64,000 nucleotides of DNA from Notospermus geniculatus (Eukaryota > Nemertea > Pilidiophora > Heteronemertea > Lineidae): positions 163,193 to 227,192 of the forward strand of contig NMRB01000252.1 in NCBI GenBank assembly GCA_002633025.1, written 5' to 3'. Under the pieces are notes generated by a model. That model was not told the DNA's origin and ran no database searches. It saw nothing but the letters and a program-made list of their open reading frames with translations. Shown here one piece after another: positions 1 to 13,800 of this stretch; position 1 is the first letter of the stretch, and each line of letters opens with the position of its first letter. The translations under genes and the position numbers were made by a program.

Positions 1-3000
1 GCAGGCGTGGAATGGGTTGACTTATAAGTAGGAGACAACTTGTACTGAGCAACTTACCAGTTGACATGAAATCATTCCCCTCTCATTCTGATCATGGTGA
101 ATGGGAGCAGTGAGAGTAAGCTGACCAAGAAGCAGCGATATCTCCTTAATACATCTCCAGCAACAGACTATCAAATACCGTGGCATCTGTTGTACTAACT
201 TGACACTTTCTGCAATGTCTTGAGATGATTTGTGATCGCTCTCTGAAAAGAGTTTAAGTCCACGTTACCGACCAAAGAGCTACCTACTACTTTTTTAAAT
301 GAGGCGGTATAGTCCTTATCATATCAGATGATAGATTGAAATCTGTGAACAGTTTGAAGATCTTCACTGGAAGCTGCAGTTACTGAAGACTCAGACAGTG
401 ACTGGGTAACCTAGGTAACTAGTGGACTTGGTCAGCTAGTTTTATGGTGTAGGTCAAATTACACCTCGGCTTTTCACTCTAAACTCCTCCAGCAGTTTCA
501 ATCCGCTATCTACTATGTTACCCGCATTCTGTACCATGGCCAACTGAGGACGAATGTAAGCCTTTTCTTACCAAGGAATGATTCAATGGGAACATTTCCC
601 TCAGGAGATGAGTGACTGATAACTGGCGACACAACAGTGGTCAGATCAAAACAGGCTTGGATTAACTCCTCCAAGTACTTTCTCCATTCAGGGATGAAAA
701 TCACAGATCTGAAAGCAGAATATCTAGACTGACAGCAAAGACAATATCAGTACAACTTTTGTCATCATAGTTGTCTCTTAGATGTTGCTGGTTTCCAACT
801 GTTTCCTCCTACCTCACCTTACAGCTGCCTAATATCGCCTACAGCACTAATATCAGTCAACCTGCAAGGACCAAAAGGTGCCACTACAAGTTGGGTGAAG
901 TATCTAATGTACTAATCACTGATACCATATGGTCAGTTCCTGAGCTAAATTGCAGCTTTCCTGACAAAAATCATGTCAACTTTGAGAAGGCTCTTAGCTT
1001 CTTGCATTTCCATATCTTCATAAGAAAGAATTGAGATATTTACTTCAAGTTGATGCGGGTCAACATGTATCTTATACAGTGAATAACTGGGTAGATAGGC
1101 CTTGTTGCCGAGGCATGAAGAAGGCTGATCTTAGCAGTAGCAAGTTGATCCCTGAATATGTCAAGAAGTTCACGCAAACAGAGCAGCCGTCGTCCTTCCA
1201 GAGTATTCTCCATCTGCTCCATGTCCTTGTTCACGAGGAGAAAGAACTGGTCCTGGTGTATCAGTAACTCGAGAAGGTTGGCTGCTGTGCTACAGTCTTG
1301 AGGTCTTGTGGTACAAATAAGCTCCTTGCTGACTGTGTAATACTCTTGGACGAGATCCTTATTCTGAAAAACATGAATAAGCTACAATGTTAGCACAGTT
1401 TAGATACAATGTAAAGACAGACTTTGCTACCGTAAATGTCCAAGTACATGTCAGCCTTCATCTCAAGATGGAAGTCCCTTCAAATTTCTAGTTATGATAT
1501 ATCCCCAACCATTTGTGAATCTAAAATGAAATGTTGAGGACGATGCAATTAACTTACATCAAAGCCAATTGCTTCAGATGGCAAGTGCAATAGGACCGTC
1601 AATGCATCATTCCTTATCTCTTCAAATGTATTTGTTAGACATTCAATCAGACTCCTAGCTCTCGGTCTGGTGACGTGGTCTGGGAAGATGAACAATTCTG
1701 AAGTAGAATGCTGAAAGTGTAACCATCCGGTACATGGTTTGGTTCTGATACTGAAAGAGTAGAGCATTGGTGTGGCCCTTTTCCCCTACCATCAGAGGTT
1801 TGTGGCTGTAATAAAGCAATGGTGAGGAATCTGACAAAACACAACAATGGGATGGCAAAATCTGTGGTCTGGAGAACAAGCTAATAACAAGGGGATGGAG
1901 GACAAGAGGACCCAAAAATCTTACCGGCAGGTCCTGCTCCCTTCTCATCTTCAAGTACAACCAACAGAGTTGCAAATATAGACACTACAGTCGAGCACCT
2001 CGGGAAGCAAACACCAGGGTAGAGAGATGTAAACAGAAGATCACAGAGCCATTTGAGGAAGTCCTTATAATGTTGCAAAGCTGTCTCTGTCTTCTTAAGG
2101 TCACTTTCTGCCAGCTTCTTTGAGGTGGAAGACAGGTTTTTCACTAGAACAATACTGCTCTCACGAATTCTGAAGAAAAACTGAAACAAGAAAATGAAGA
2201 GGTTGACATACTGCATTATCTACATTACCGTACACTGTGTATTAGCACCAACATGGGGAACATGTAAGAACATGGCTATTGCCTGACGTCAAATTATCCA
2301 AATCTTTCGATCACACTTGTAGAGATGCAAGTTAGAATACGGAGAACAAGAGGGGCAGTCTTGCCACATGAAAATACTTACCCTTGTAGAGATGCAAGTT
2401 AGAATACGGAGAACAAGAGGGGCAGTCTTGCCACATGAAAATACTTACCCTTTTCAGGAGACTGACTAATTGCTGTCTAAATGCTGGGGACTGGCTGTTC
2501 AGATTCCATGGAAGGAAAGACTTGATGAGCTCGAAATCCTGTTGACTGATTACTTCTGAGATTTTGGGGTTTTCAACAATCAGCCCAAAAGCATCTAGTC
2601 TTATCTAAAAAGAAGAATGATATTCCTCGCAACTTTTGATTCAATAGATCAATATGAACAACTCTACATGTACCGGTACATGTTAATGCAGTTTGACAAC
2701 TCAGTTACTCACTAATAGGGCTACTAACCTGATCATCCTGGCAAATTAATGCTGTCTGAAGGACCTCAAGAGGAACAACATCATTCCACATCGTGTGGTC
2801 CACCTCCTTGGAGTCATTCTTCTGCTGAATGTGGCCAAGACTCCTGGCTTTCTTCAGACACGACATCAGTGCACACAGATTCTTGGAGGATAAGCCTAGA
2901 ACATACCGGTAGATGTATTGCTATGTATCACAGTGAACAGCAAGAAGCAAGATTTGTGAGACACAGAGAGGTGACAGATCCACCCATCTACCGGTACTTC

Positions 3001-6000
3001 TATCCACACTGACATGTATGTTTAATCTCAGCATTTCTACCACTGTTGTGACATGACGACATACCTGAAGATTCTGATGACATTTTAGTCGTAATGTACT
3101 TCAAGCTAGCTGGACTACCCTTCAGGAGTTTTGGTAACATATACTGAAAAGAACAAAGACACATATGGGAAACCTGGAACTTGAATCAATTTCTTGTAGT
3201 CAGTGCATGACAACATGGTCACATCCAAAGCAAGAGTTTCTAGGACCATCGGTACTCCATCGAAGCTCTATGACTGGGCTGCAGCATTAAAAGCTGAATA
3301 AAAATTCTAATTTGACGGCCAAGTTGTTGCAGGAAGAAGTCACAAACAAGCAGCCTCTTGAGCCAGTTGAGAGATCTCCCCATGAAACAGGGAAGGAAAC
3401 AAGAAAGTAAGATTCAAGGGAACGAATAGAAAGTTGATACCTCCATGACAATATTTTTCTGGTTCTTCTCTCCTTGGCATAGAACATCCAACACAGGATC
3501 AACCCACATCTGTTGCCATTCCATGAGGTTTTCTGAAGTTGTCTTTCCTTTCAGTCCAAGTTCTCTGCTAGAGACTGTGGCCAACTTGTCATAGAGTTCA
3601 CTAGCCTGTTGAAAAAAAGTACTAGTCCTGTCCAAATTTGATTGCTGAACGAAATCAAACACACAAGAAAAACCTAAAACTACTGAAGGAGCCACCAATG
3701 GCCAATGAGTGCAACTGGGAAGATGAACCCACAATTTCAGCAGTGGCTCTTTTTCACTACACCACACTGACACTTCATTTGGCTTTGAGTGTCTCTCTGT
3801 ATTCTGATAGATATATTAAAATTGCAGCTCTTTTGGAGTCCAGCATCATCCAACATTATGGATGGATCTATTCGTGCATTTTCTCTCAATTGGGCCGTGT
3901 TATAACACAGTAAGGAACTTACATGGCTAGCATAAGACTTATCCTTTACAACATCCAAAATCTGGTGAGGTAGCGTTGGTGATAAATGCAGAAACTTTTC
4001 AGCTCCAATATGATCAATGAGACTACAGAGAGGCCCAAATTTGCCTTTCGATGTCCAGGAAATATTGAGAAGAGAGGCACCCATCTCATTCATGAAGTTA
4101 CTTTCTTTTGGATCTGAAGAAGATATGAAAAAGAATTGGAAAATGGTTCAAAGGCTTAGCCACAAATGATTGATACAAGGAATCAAACGATGGTTTCTTC
4201 ACCAAGCAAGGTAACCTGCTCACCTTCACCTGTAGCCTTCAGATGCATTTGAATTGTGTTTTCGAAAACGGTTCGGGCCTGATGTCGAATATGCTGGAAA
4301 AAAAGACACCAAAAAATCAGACTGTGCTTGCTGCACTACTAATATATGGAGTCATTTCCTCTTTTGGTGAGCTGGTTAGTTAGATTTTACAGACAACCCA
4401 GGCAACTGGAAGACAGACTAGACCCTCATCTACCAGTCTACCAGGGCTAATTGAGAGACAATGGTTGTAGGGCTACCTCAAGTAGAGCTGGCAGTCATGA
4501 CAAAAGCACATAACAATAACTTGATATGCTGTTGGGGGACTTGTGCAGTTGCCAGGGTCTTTACTCCACTATCGGGCGAGGTGAAAATGTCACAAAGTTC
4601 TATTACCTCAACAGGGTCTTCCCAGTGGGTCCAAACATAGGACAGGATTTCTTGTGGAATAGTACCTTCACCAAGGAGGTGACTCTTCAAACAAGGGTTA
4701 TTGGGTTGATCATCCAAACATTGGCTATAATGAATGAAAGGGAACAGCGATCAATAACTAGAAGGGAAGAAAGAATGGATAACAGAAAATCTGTGAATGA
4801 ACTGAAACCTCTGGTTGATTCTTAGAATCCCCAATGATGGTAGTATACTCACCAAGCTTTTGCTGTCCATGCAATAAGACACCGAGAGCACATGAACTTT
4901 GTATTGGTGTCCACTGACCTATCCAGAAGGAGGATCATCCTGATGACCGTAATAAGAAGACAGGATTCAGGCTTCCCAGTCAGCTCCTTGGTGAGCTCTG
5001 TGGTGCTCAGTGCAGTGGTAATGCCATGAAGAAGACATAGCTTTGAACTTGAAGAGAGTGTGTGGTAGTTTGGCACTTCAAAGAATACTGAGGCAATAGA
5101 TTCTGTGCCATCTTCCTCAAGGATACAGTCACAGATCTGAAATTGACATACTCAGAGAGTACCAGTAGCCATCGGCAATGGACCAGAATGTAACAGCCAA
5201 CACGCAGCCAGAATTGGCACGAACATTTAGCACATTTCAAAAAAAATTCATGTAGAGACATTTACTGTACTATAACTTACAACATCAGAAATCTAGAGGT
5301 ACTACCATCATGTAGTACTGAAGAGCAGGTACTACCAGATAGTACTGACGGTTATCAAGCTGAAAGGTAGCAAAACCTGGAGGAACCAGTTTGACAATGT
5401 ACAAGTGCCTTGCCCTTACCTTATCAACTGACGCCTGTCCATATACGATGTTGAACAAGAGAGGCAAAGTCATACCAGCTGTGCTTTGGCAATCCAGGAG
5501 AAAGTAATCTGAAGAGAGACAGCACAGCACAAGTCACTGAAATGTCTCATTCAACAGGCAATTACAAGTGACATTATTGTGTTTGTCTTTGATTTTCTGT
5601 CAGGGCCAAATCCATAGCATTATTGGCCGTGCTAAGTACGGGAGAGGCCATCTCAAGCTACTGTACTCATGTTCCTCACTTGGATGGAGTCTTTTACCTG
5701 CCCTAGCAAAGAAACAAGGTACAAGGCACCATTGCTATCTGTCACATGCGACGGACGTGAAGAGCCAGGGATGATATCCCATATGGCCTGGGGTGAATTC
5801 AAACACAGAACCTGCCACTTGCAGAGCAAACATGATAACAACTCAGCTACCACTGCTCCTGATGTTATAATATACCTGATGATAGGATATTCTTGATGCA
5901 GGTGATCATCTGTCTGAACTGTCCAGTGACTTCTCCTCCAGCTTCTAGGTTTGACAAATTCTGGGAGAATTTTTGAAGGATCTTATTGATGGCTTGTACA

Positions 6001-8139
6001 GTTTTCAAACAGATCTTCATCGCATCATTCTTCTCAACTGGATTATCAGTTTCCCTGTAAAAAAGGGCATCGGAAAATAAGCTGAGTTAAGAGCAACCCT
6101 GAAGGTATGAGGTAGCATGACCATTTCCATTGAAATCACCACTATCATTTTATTGAGCTCAAATATAAAACAGAACAATTTTGTATGCCTTGTTGGCCCT
6201 GGTGCCCTTTCTTGCCTTCTGAAGCATTCCTTTTGGATATGACTTTGGACTTCAATGACAAACTGCTGGCCAGCCTGAAAATATCAGTAGGGCCTATGTA
6301 CACCTGTGACATGTATTTGTTCTGCTGTTTAAGAATGATACCAGTAATTGAATGAAGTGTTCACAACATACCTACTCCTTTGTAAAGATTGGCGAATTGC
6401 ACCCACCAGGAACTCCAAAACTAGAAGGAGATAGAAAACACAGAAAATGCAGATTATATTGATTGCATAAATACCTCACTGAGAAGTAGTAGAAACATTC
6501 TTCTACATGTTCATAATTGTTCTACATGTTCATAATTTTCACATCAAACCAAAATCTCACTTAAGACTCTGCAGAAGCCTAAATTGGCAACCTCAACCTT
6601 TGGAGTCAGTGGTTTCATTTTCCTTACCTTCAGGAATGATTGGTTCCACACACATCTGAACTGAAATTGCAGTTTTAGACTAGGTTATCATCTATTCAAA
6701 ACCATGGCAGATGAGATGATGACCAAACCCACTCCATGATAGTTTGGAAGTCAGACAACTATATAATACCTTTTCCAACTACTTCAGAATGGGCAATCAA
6801 GAGATCCTTCAGGCAGAGCATTTCTGGTGGTACCGTTCATTGCGTACCTTTTGAGGAAAGTTATACTCAGAAATACATGTACCGGGTACTATCAAACTAT
6901 CCTTAGGGTAAAAACTATTCTTCTTGCAAATAAACTTGCCTCAAAGTTGCCAAATGAAACCAGACCTAAGAATCTGGATGAGACAGCCTGTAACTTACAG
7001 AGTGGAAATGTATCAAGCAGCATCAACAGGTTTTCCACATCTAGTTTGCTCACTTGATGAGTGGTGCAAGAATCACACATTTCTTGCATCTTTTTCAGGA
7101 AGATGGACTGCATTTCGGATTGAAGGCTTCGGTTGGCTCCATTCAGGCAGCTGGAAAAAAGGGCAAAAAATTGTCATATACTTGCCAGTCTTGAATTCAT
7201 CTTTTGAATGGGAGTGGAGGGCAAAAAGGTGAAAAGATAATGACACTTTATATCACTATGAAAATGCTGCTGGTAGAAATGGAAGCATTTTTTACCTTAT
7301 TATCAATCTCTTTAACGGAAGACTTGTTGGGCACTTGAAGTAAATGTCCACCAACATCATAATGGAAAGATGTGTAACATCACTGGTCCCTTGGGCTAAA
7401 CTCAAGTGTAATCCAACCTGGGATGAAGAGAATGAAATTCAGATGGAAGTTCATGCAATTGGTAGGCCTAATGCTGAATCTTTGCTGCAATTTTGAGAGG
7501 ACCTTTTTTCATGTAGGCCAATGATGTTATGCAGTTTTGATCAGATACCATTTCTTACAAATAGAGTGTGAAACAAATAGCTCAGACTTAGGCTAGGCTA
7601 TATCCAAGTAGGCCATATCAAGGCCAATAAATCCTCATCCTCTGCCTAGGGTTTTCATCAGAAACGAGTTTTCTTCCTTTTGAACTACCCTTTATAGTTA
7701 AACTAAGATTAAGAAAGTTTTGCAATAGACCATACCTTTTTGACAGCCACAAGCTGTGTGGCTCCATCCAACGCAGAGCATATTTTGTCAAGATCATCCA
7801 AGACAAGTTGGTCTGAAAAAGGGGGAGTGGTTAAGATGCAGTTTCACAATAAGATTTGAGTGTTGGCCTAACTTAGCTGTGATGTGGAAAAGTCATGAAA
7901 CACGACCCCCCCCCCCCACACACACACAGTACAGTTAGGCCTAGGGCCTACAGTATAACGCCGCAATCAAGCCAGTAGAAATACCGTAGCAGACGACGTA
8001 GGCCTAGGCCTATGTCGGCATCCATGTTTTGTTTCCAGAACTCACCTTTCTGCACATTTTTCAGACGCTGATAAATGTGATCGGATGGGATTATACTTTC
8101 CTTAGATGCGTTTTCCTTAGTCTTTGGATACTTCGGCAT
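1..8139 (-). CDS. THADA: THADA homologue 1 (tRNA Cm32 methylation scaffold), C-terminus cut by window edge
   Basis: A multi-exon gene read leftward. THADA is a large HEAT/ARM-like protein, the animal counterpart of yeast Trm732, which supports FTSJ1-type 2'-O-methylation of tRNA position 32. Conserved THADA blocks appear in order: YVWTHWEDP (about 4600), SWTSKGKFGPLCSLI then LPHQILDVVKDKSYA (about 3930-4090), WVDPVLDVLCQG (about 3490), NLNSQSPAFRQQL (about 2470), RIRESS...SLYPGVCF (about 2000-2180), LIECLTNTFEEI (about 1650) and TTVVSPVISHSSPEGNVPI (about 590-650). Exons I can place are 8046-8139 (start MPKYPKTK), 7736-7812, 7296-7417, about 6999-7150 and 5876-6054; many more follow. The joint between the exon ending near 6999 and the one near 6781-6828 is unresolved. 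By comparison with the roughly 1950-residue human protein, the window ends about half-way through, so the C-terminal half lies to the left. Family assignment is firm; exact exon borders are partial. Confidence 0.85.
2316..2449. repeat. 67-bp tandem duplication spanning a THADA1 splice donor
   Basis: Two essentially identical 67-bp units (2316-2382 and 2383-2449). On the minus strand each unit contains GGGTAAGTAT, so the splice donor after the NLNSQSPAFRQQL exon is present twice in a row, 67 nt apart. Use of the distal copy would lengthen the exon by 67 nt and shift the frame. Confidence 0.9.
5630..5864 (-). mobile_element. tRNA-derived SINE copy in THADA1 intron
   Basis: Read on the minus strand the copy begins at 5864 with a tRNA-like head: an A-box-like GTGGTAGCTGAGTTG, then a degenerate B box GGTTCTGTGTTTGAATTC. 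The body (about 5680-5740) matches the body of the element at 22163-22448, sharing GGAGTC/GGGGTC, TTTTACCTGCCCT and the AGGTACAAG block. The head starts about 12 nt downstream of the splice donor at 5876. The left boundary is approximate. Confidence 0.65.
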
Positions 8140-8499
8140 CTTTACTGCAGTATTCTAGTGTAAAATATGACTCAGGGACGGAAGAAAACCATGATATTTG
8201 ATGCGAGCAGACAGCTCTTTTCCAGCATGTCCACAGGCACAGGGCCCACGTGTACTGTGTTTACACACAGCATGTAGTCTGGTTCCGTAACCTACTTCAG
8301 ATGGCGCTTTTTGTGCTGATAGCCGTCGGTCAGGCACGCGCTGATAAAAACCGAGATAGTTTTATCGTAGTTAGTAAATGAAAAATCATAGACTACAGAA
8401 ACATATATTGTATGATACAACATAATGTCAATGCAAGTGAATTGAGTATATAAATTTTGTTCGAATCGCCTATTTTTGTATTTCTGCGAATCAACTGCA

Positions 8500-8660
8500 G
8501 GATACATCTAATTTGCATATCAGAATGAGAAATCATGAAAATTTGTGATACCCCAAAATTCATGACGTAATACACAATTTGCATATCAGAATGAGAAATC
8601 ATGAAATATGTTAGTTCCTCAAGAGATGTTAGTTCCTCAAGAGATGAGCATGGGCGTTTG
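8500..8660. repeat. Short direct repeats upstream of THADA1
   Basis: A roughly 30-bp unit beginning AATTTGCATATCAGAATGAG occurs at about 8511 and again at about 8576. Just after it TTAGTTCCTCAAGAGATG is tandemly doubled (about 8610-8646). The rest of 8140-9386 shows no gene I can support; the THADA1 promoter is presumably within it. Confidence 0.7.
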
Positions 8661-9386
8661 GTCTAAATGATTGTGGGTCACTATAAATTTCGACTTCGGT
8701 AAACGGAACGATGTCCCAGTGATGCACCAGCGGCTTGGTCATCCTCCTTGATCACTTTCATGAGGAAGCCAACAACCCACTCTCATGATGGCGCCTGGTT
8801 GCTCATCATAGCTCTCACAGAACTTCATACATGCCTACTTACTACTATACTGGTCTCTGACAATTCTTTATGTGCATTGGAACATCCGGAGACAGTCCCT
8901 CTGCCCCCTTGATCACTCATTCTTGAATTCATATTCTCTCCCCCAAATTGTGGAAGCCAGCAGGTCATGTTCTCCCAGTCACACCAGACAGAACTGAGCT
9001 TTTTGGAGGAATGAGCAGACTATTTACATCCAGGGAGGGCTGGCTGGGGTTAGGCTACATGGGACACTCATTTTGTCTACATATGGGAGGGATGACAAAA
9101 ACAAATTGATTGATTCTTTTGACAAGGCTTTTATTCTCACATGATAGAAATTTATCCCTTTTGGTGACACCACATTCAGGGCTTACTTGGAAAGATTTTA
9201 ATACAAGTAGTTGTCATTGGCTTTGTCCTACAGTGTCATTCTATCCTTGTCCTTCTATCCTTGTCCTGTAACAATAGCGTTCTCAAAATCTCATCCCAGT
9301 GGCGATGCTGATGCCAACATGCACTGCAGTTCATGAAGTCCTTATCAGCTCCACACTGAGCAGTATGACAAGATAATACAACCTTA

Positions 9387-9824
9387 CTAATCCTTTCTCA
9401 CATGACCAAGATCATATTTCCCCCTAATACATTTAAGTTTTACACCAGGCAGATCCTGAACTCGGCCACCTCTAACTAAAACAATGTTATGTTCTTGTAA
9501 ATTATGGCCCTCTCCAGGGATATAAGCAGTCACTTCTTTTCCATTGCTAAGTTTCACTCTGACGCATTTCCTATTTGCAGAGTTTGGTTTCTTTGGTTTC
9601 TTGATTAGTGTTTTTAACACCACTCCTTTGAGTTGTGGTCTCCCTTCCAGAGGGTGTTTTCGACCTTTCAATTTCCTCTTTGGAGGTCCTTTCCTGTGCA
9701 TTTGGTTCAGAGAGGCCATTCCTCGAGTTGATTGTACTTGTATTACAGAAGAACACTGTCCGAGTAGTGGTTGTTTTGGCATAAAAAATCCAGTAAGTAA
9801 TCTTGAGAAGTAGGGTTTGGGCAT
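9387..9824 (-). CDS. MRPS12: Mitochondrial ribosomal protein uS12m (MRPS12)
   Basis: One exon encodes 145 aa of the bacterial S12/uS12 family, the decoding-centre protein of the small mitoribosomal subunit. The family signatures are clear: [12 protein letters not shown], then [30 protein letters not shown] (the classic S12 core), [31 protein letters not shown] and the C-terminal [12 protein letters not shown]. The first roughly 35 residues are basic and hydrophobic ([14 protein letters not shown]), as expected for a mitochondrial import signal. The frame stays open upstream of this ATG to a good acceptor (TTTTTCAG, about 9857), so a 5' exon exists. A candidate ATG exon near 10590-10630 would join in frame, giving a slightly longer leader. 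It is divergent from WDR74. Confidence 0.95.
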   Translation of the reverse strand: MPKPYFSRLLTGFFMPKQPLLGQCSSVIQVQSTRGMASLNQMHRKGPPKRKLKGRKHPLEGRPQLKGVVLKTLIKKPKKPNSANRKCVRVKLSNGKEVTAYIPGEGHNLQEHNIVLVRGGRVQDLPGVKLKCIRGKYDLGHVRKD

Positions 9825-10249
9825 GGTCGGTTTACTACAAACTTGTCTTGCATAGTCTGAAAAAGAGGAAGATGATCTTAGACATTATTTGAAATTGGCT
9901 GAAACGTGGCATATCTTCCCCTTATTACATACACTACAGTATGATATCGAGTGAAAAAGATACCACATCTACCCTGTCACTGACTAATCCTGGACCTGGG
10001 TACCAGGAAATGAGAAAGGCCTGGTAAGGCTACCCAATGACAAATACTAGAACACCTGAAGCAGAGATCTTAAGATTAGGACTGCTCAGACAATCAAACA
10101 AGTTGGAACTGAAAGTGAATGGCTTACTCTGGAAAACTGTTCTTGCCATGGATGATAAAGAGCAACAAACAGCTCTCAATGGATTCATCTTTAAATACTT
10201 CAGCAGCCTACCTGAAAAAAGGACAAAAAAAGTGTAATGTACCTAGTTA

Positions 10250-10841
10250 TGCCAACCATATCACCCAGCCATAGCGTCTTTTACCCTATGATATCTGACA
10301 GATTCATGCATAGCTACAATATGAGATTGTTTGAGCAATTCATTCTGACATGTCATCTGATCATGTCTATTTGTATCGTTTGTAATTTGTAATTTGTAAT
10401 TGTAATTTTCAGCTGAGTGGTCTGCAACTGTACTGACTGAGGCCTAGGCCTACTTACTACTGCCGGTAGGCCAGGCCTACCGGTTTACAACAATTAAGCA
10501 AGCGATACTGAGTCACAACTTGTGCGCCTAGACGAATGAAAACTCTTCTAAAACACATGACACGATCAAAAAGCAGACGAAAAAGGTGAAAACGTACAGA
10601 TTTCAACATCAACTGTCCACCATTTTGTCATGGGCGTTAGGTCTAAAATTCGGAGTCACTAAATCGACAACTTGGGGATGTTTCAGCCTTACAAGTCGAA
10701 TGATTGCATGATATTTACATGTAAAATGAAATTTGATCTATGTAACGGATAATTTGCTGTTACAAATTGCGGAACAAGTGTGTTATTCTAGCATGAAACG
10801 ACATATCGGGTCCCCGTTTTAGACATCCCCATTTTGCCAAT
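10250..10841. promoter_or_regulatory. Divergent MRPS12/WDR74 promoter region
   Basis: This interval lies between the presumed 5' exon of MRPS12 and the WDR74 ATG at 10842. It contains CATGGGCGTTAGGTCTAAA at 10629-10647, nearly repeated upstream of THADA1 and between KPTN and PNO1. No TATA box stands out. The WDR74 start sits in CCAATATGGCTGCG. Confidence 0.5.
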
Positions 10842-13800
10842 ATGGCTGCGCCCATGTACAACGTGTTTGCTGGCGCAGAAACTGGGTTATTCAAAGGTAC
10901 AGGGTTAACGTTCCTAAAAATGTTCACTTGCAAATATGACTCTTTATCTTTGTCCTACGTTTGATTCGTGGTGGTTAGCCTCTGGTCGGTCATTGGTTTG
11001 GAAACGGGCAGTTTATTTGTCGGTTTGGTGAAATGGGCTGAAATATCGTGGCGACGCCTAGCGGCAAGTAGATCAATCTATTACCAGTAGTGCCTGAATC
11101 TTAAAGTTCACCCTTGTATTGATCTAATCCCTATCCATAGCATAGCACAGCATGCGTATCTTCAAATGACCCTGTAGGGTCTTCGACGGATTTAAATATT
11201 TATTCACAAATTAAAAACGGATTGCGCAGCGGCGTGCAGAGTCAGAGTGAGTGCCGCACTTTGGGTGCCGCAAAAAGTTCGTTATTCTCTCCACGTCACA
11301 AATCTATCTTATCATGTTAAGACATAGGCCTAGCTCACAGCTGTTGAATCCCTCATTTTGTTGTTTGGCATTGTGCGTCGGCGTATAGGGTAGGCCTACT
11401 CAAAATTATGTTGAACCAGGAGGGTCACCTATGTGAGACTGTCACTGTGAGGCATGCCGGGGCATGACTGCATGCTACCGGTACACCTTTTTCTGTTCTT
11501 TTTCTTCAGGTGTCAGTGTGGTCAAGAAATTTCACACTAATCTTAATGATATCAAAAGTGCCAACCGTTCCCTTGAAATATGTGCCATGTGTTGGAAGAA
11601 TAAAAGTGAAACAGAGGTAAAAAGAAAGTTCTTCTTGTGTATAGTTGGTATTTCATATGATGTTAATCTGGTCAGCAAGACAAAGATTTTTGATTCTAAA
11701 ACTCATCACCTTGCTTCAGCCCCCTATCTCTTTGCTGTTTCTTGAAGATCATCTTTTTTTTCGTTTGATTACTGAATATCTTTGAATGTAAAGTGATGAT
11801 GTAGGTTTGACATTGGATTGTCATGATTCATTGCTCAATCAGCAAGATGTCTCCTTCCATTCCAGGTTTCCTATGGGCTGAAAAACCGAGCTGTAAAGAC
11901 TTACAACACTGAAACTGGTCATATAAAAGATGAGTTAGAGTGTTCCGGTGGGGAAGGAAAACTTACTGGATTAGCTCTTTATGATAAGTAGGTTTGGATA
12001 GAAGTTGGCGAGGTTTGAAGAGAAGTTGATGAGTTTTATGCTGGTGGTTTTACTGTACCCTCATTTTGTTCAGACTATTTGTATGGAGAGACTGATGTTG
12101 AAATGGTGAAGATGTGGAAAGTAATTGAAGAGGAGATTGGAACCTCCCTTGGCTAGTGGTACCTTTGCCAGGAGGACGCCTCTCTATTGAGGACAGCAAA
12201 GCTCAGTCCCAAATTGGCCATTACTACTCATTTTAACCTCTGGAATCGGGTCACTTCTCAATTGAGGACAGCATCACTTAGAACTAAAGATGTCCCTAAT
12301 AGAGAGGTTCCACTCTAACAATGTTTCTTATACTACTGGTATGCATTCGTTCATCATGAAGACATCTGCTAAGTATTGGGTATATCCCCTTATTGTTGTT
12401 GATGTCTGAACTTTCCAGGCATTTGAATATTTTAACTCTTTCAGTCATTACATAAGCTGCGTGGAATCTGGGGCATTGCGAGTCTGGGATGAATCTGGTG
12501 CTGCAGTGGTAAGTATATTCCAGTCAGAAGTTGGACGTCCTTTTTGAGACAGGGGAATTAGATAGTACGATACTTCATCTTCCATTCCTTTATCTTTCAG
12601 ACTGAAATTGAGGCTGGAGAAAATATATGTAAATTGGCACAGAATCCATGGCAACCAAATCTGGTCGCAACAGGAGGAAAAGAGAATGACCTGAAGATAT
12701 GGGACTTGTCAAATCCGAGTGAAGCATTGTTCAAAGCTAAAAATGTATGTATTGTGTTTGGCTGTCATATGCTGCAGACAGGTTCTGGATGATTTAGAGC
12801 CTTCTCCTTAGGCTTAAAGAGGTTAGAAATGTTGCTAACATACATTGACTAAGAATAATCATTTGAATGTGTCATTGTGACAATGTAAGAAGACAGTGAT
12901 GTGCAGATGACTGATTTGCTCCTGGAATAGGTAAACCTACCAAAGACTGAAGGTATTTTGAGATCTCATTCTCTTGTAGGTGAGACATGACTGGTTGAAT
13001 CTTCGTGTGCCAGTTTGGGTTTTAGATACATCATTCTTACCTGATAGTCAAAAGATAGTGACAGCTACAGGTCACCACCAGGTATGTATGGTTAACTCGA
13101 TACCTATTTTCTGTGGAAGTTTGCTTGAAATGACTGCTGCATCTGTAAGTGCTAGTACATCCTTTCCCAGGGAGGTTCTTTTAGCACTTCAGTGAAGTGA
13201 TTTGTCTGGAACTGAAACTTGGGGCGGAGAGGGAGCTTTCACTTTGATAGGATACAGCTTGAAAAAGGTCTGTCGATTTACTTAGGTATGAAACCCTTTC
13301 AAAATGCTGATAAATCTTTAAACAGTTGCTCAAACTCATCAGCTGGTCTCTCAGATTGATTTTATGATTGGTGCTGTTCATGCTTCAGGTCCGTGTTTAT
13401 GACCCATCAGTCCAAAGACGTCCTGTTCTGGACATGGAATTTGATGAGTACCCATTGACAGCCATGGGTCTTGTACCAAATCAGTAGTAAGTGTCCTTGG
13501 AGTCCAGGCATGGCATACACACAAGTCCATTTACTGTCATCTGAAGTGAAGGAAAACCTGGTGGATCTGTCCCGAAAATCTTGGTGAACAGTTTAATTCC
13601 GAGGGGATTTTTCAACTTAGACCGCAGGTTTTCAAGTTTGTTTTAGCAATTGAACAGACTGCTGTTTTTCACTTTCAGTCAAGTTGTTGTTGGTAACACC
13701 CACGGCAAAATGGGCTTGTTGGACATTCGTAAAGGTGAGTTTGGCGTGAAACAGGTTCTCTGGCAGATTCCCAGTAGAAATAGGCAACAGAGTTGCTTGT

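Noticed and set aside
11785-11850. Box C-like TGATGAT in WDR74 intron 2 as an intronic snoRNA
   Set aside because: No box D or closing stem at a suitable distance.
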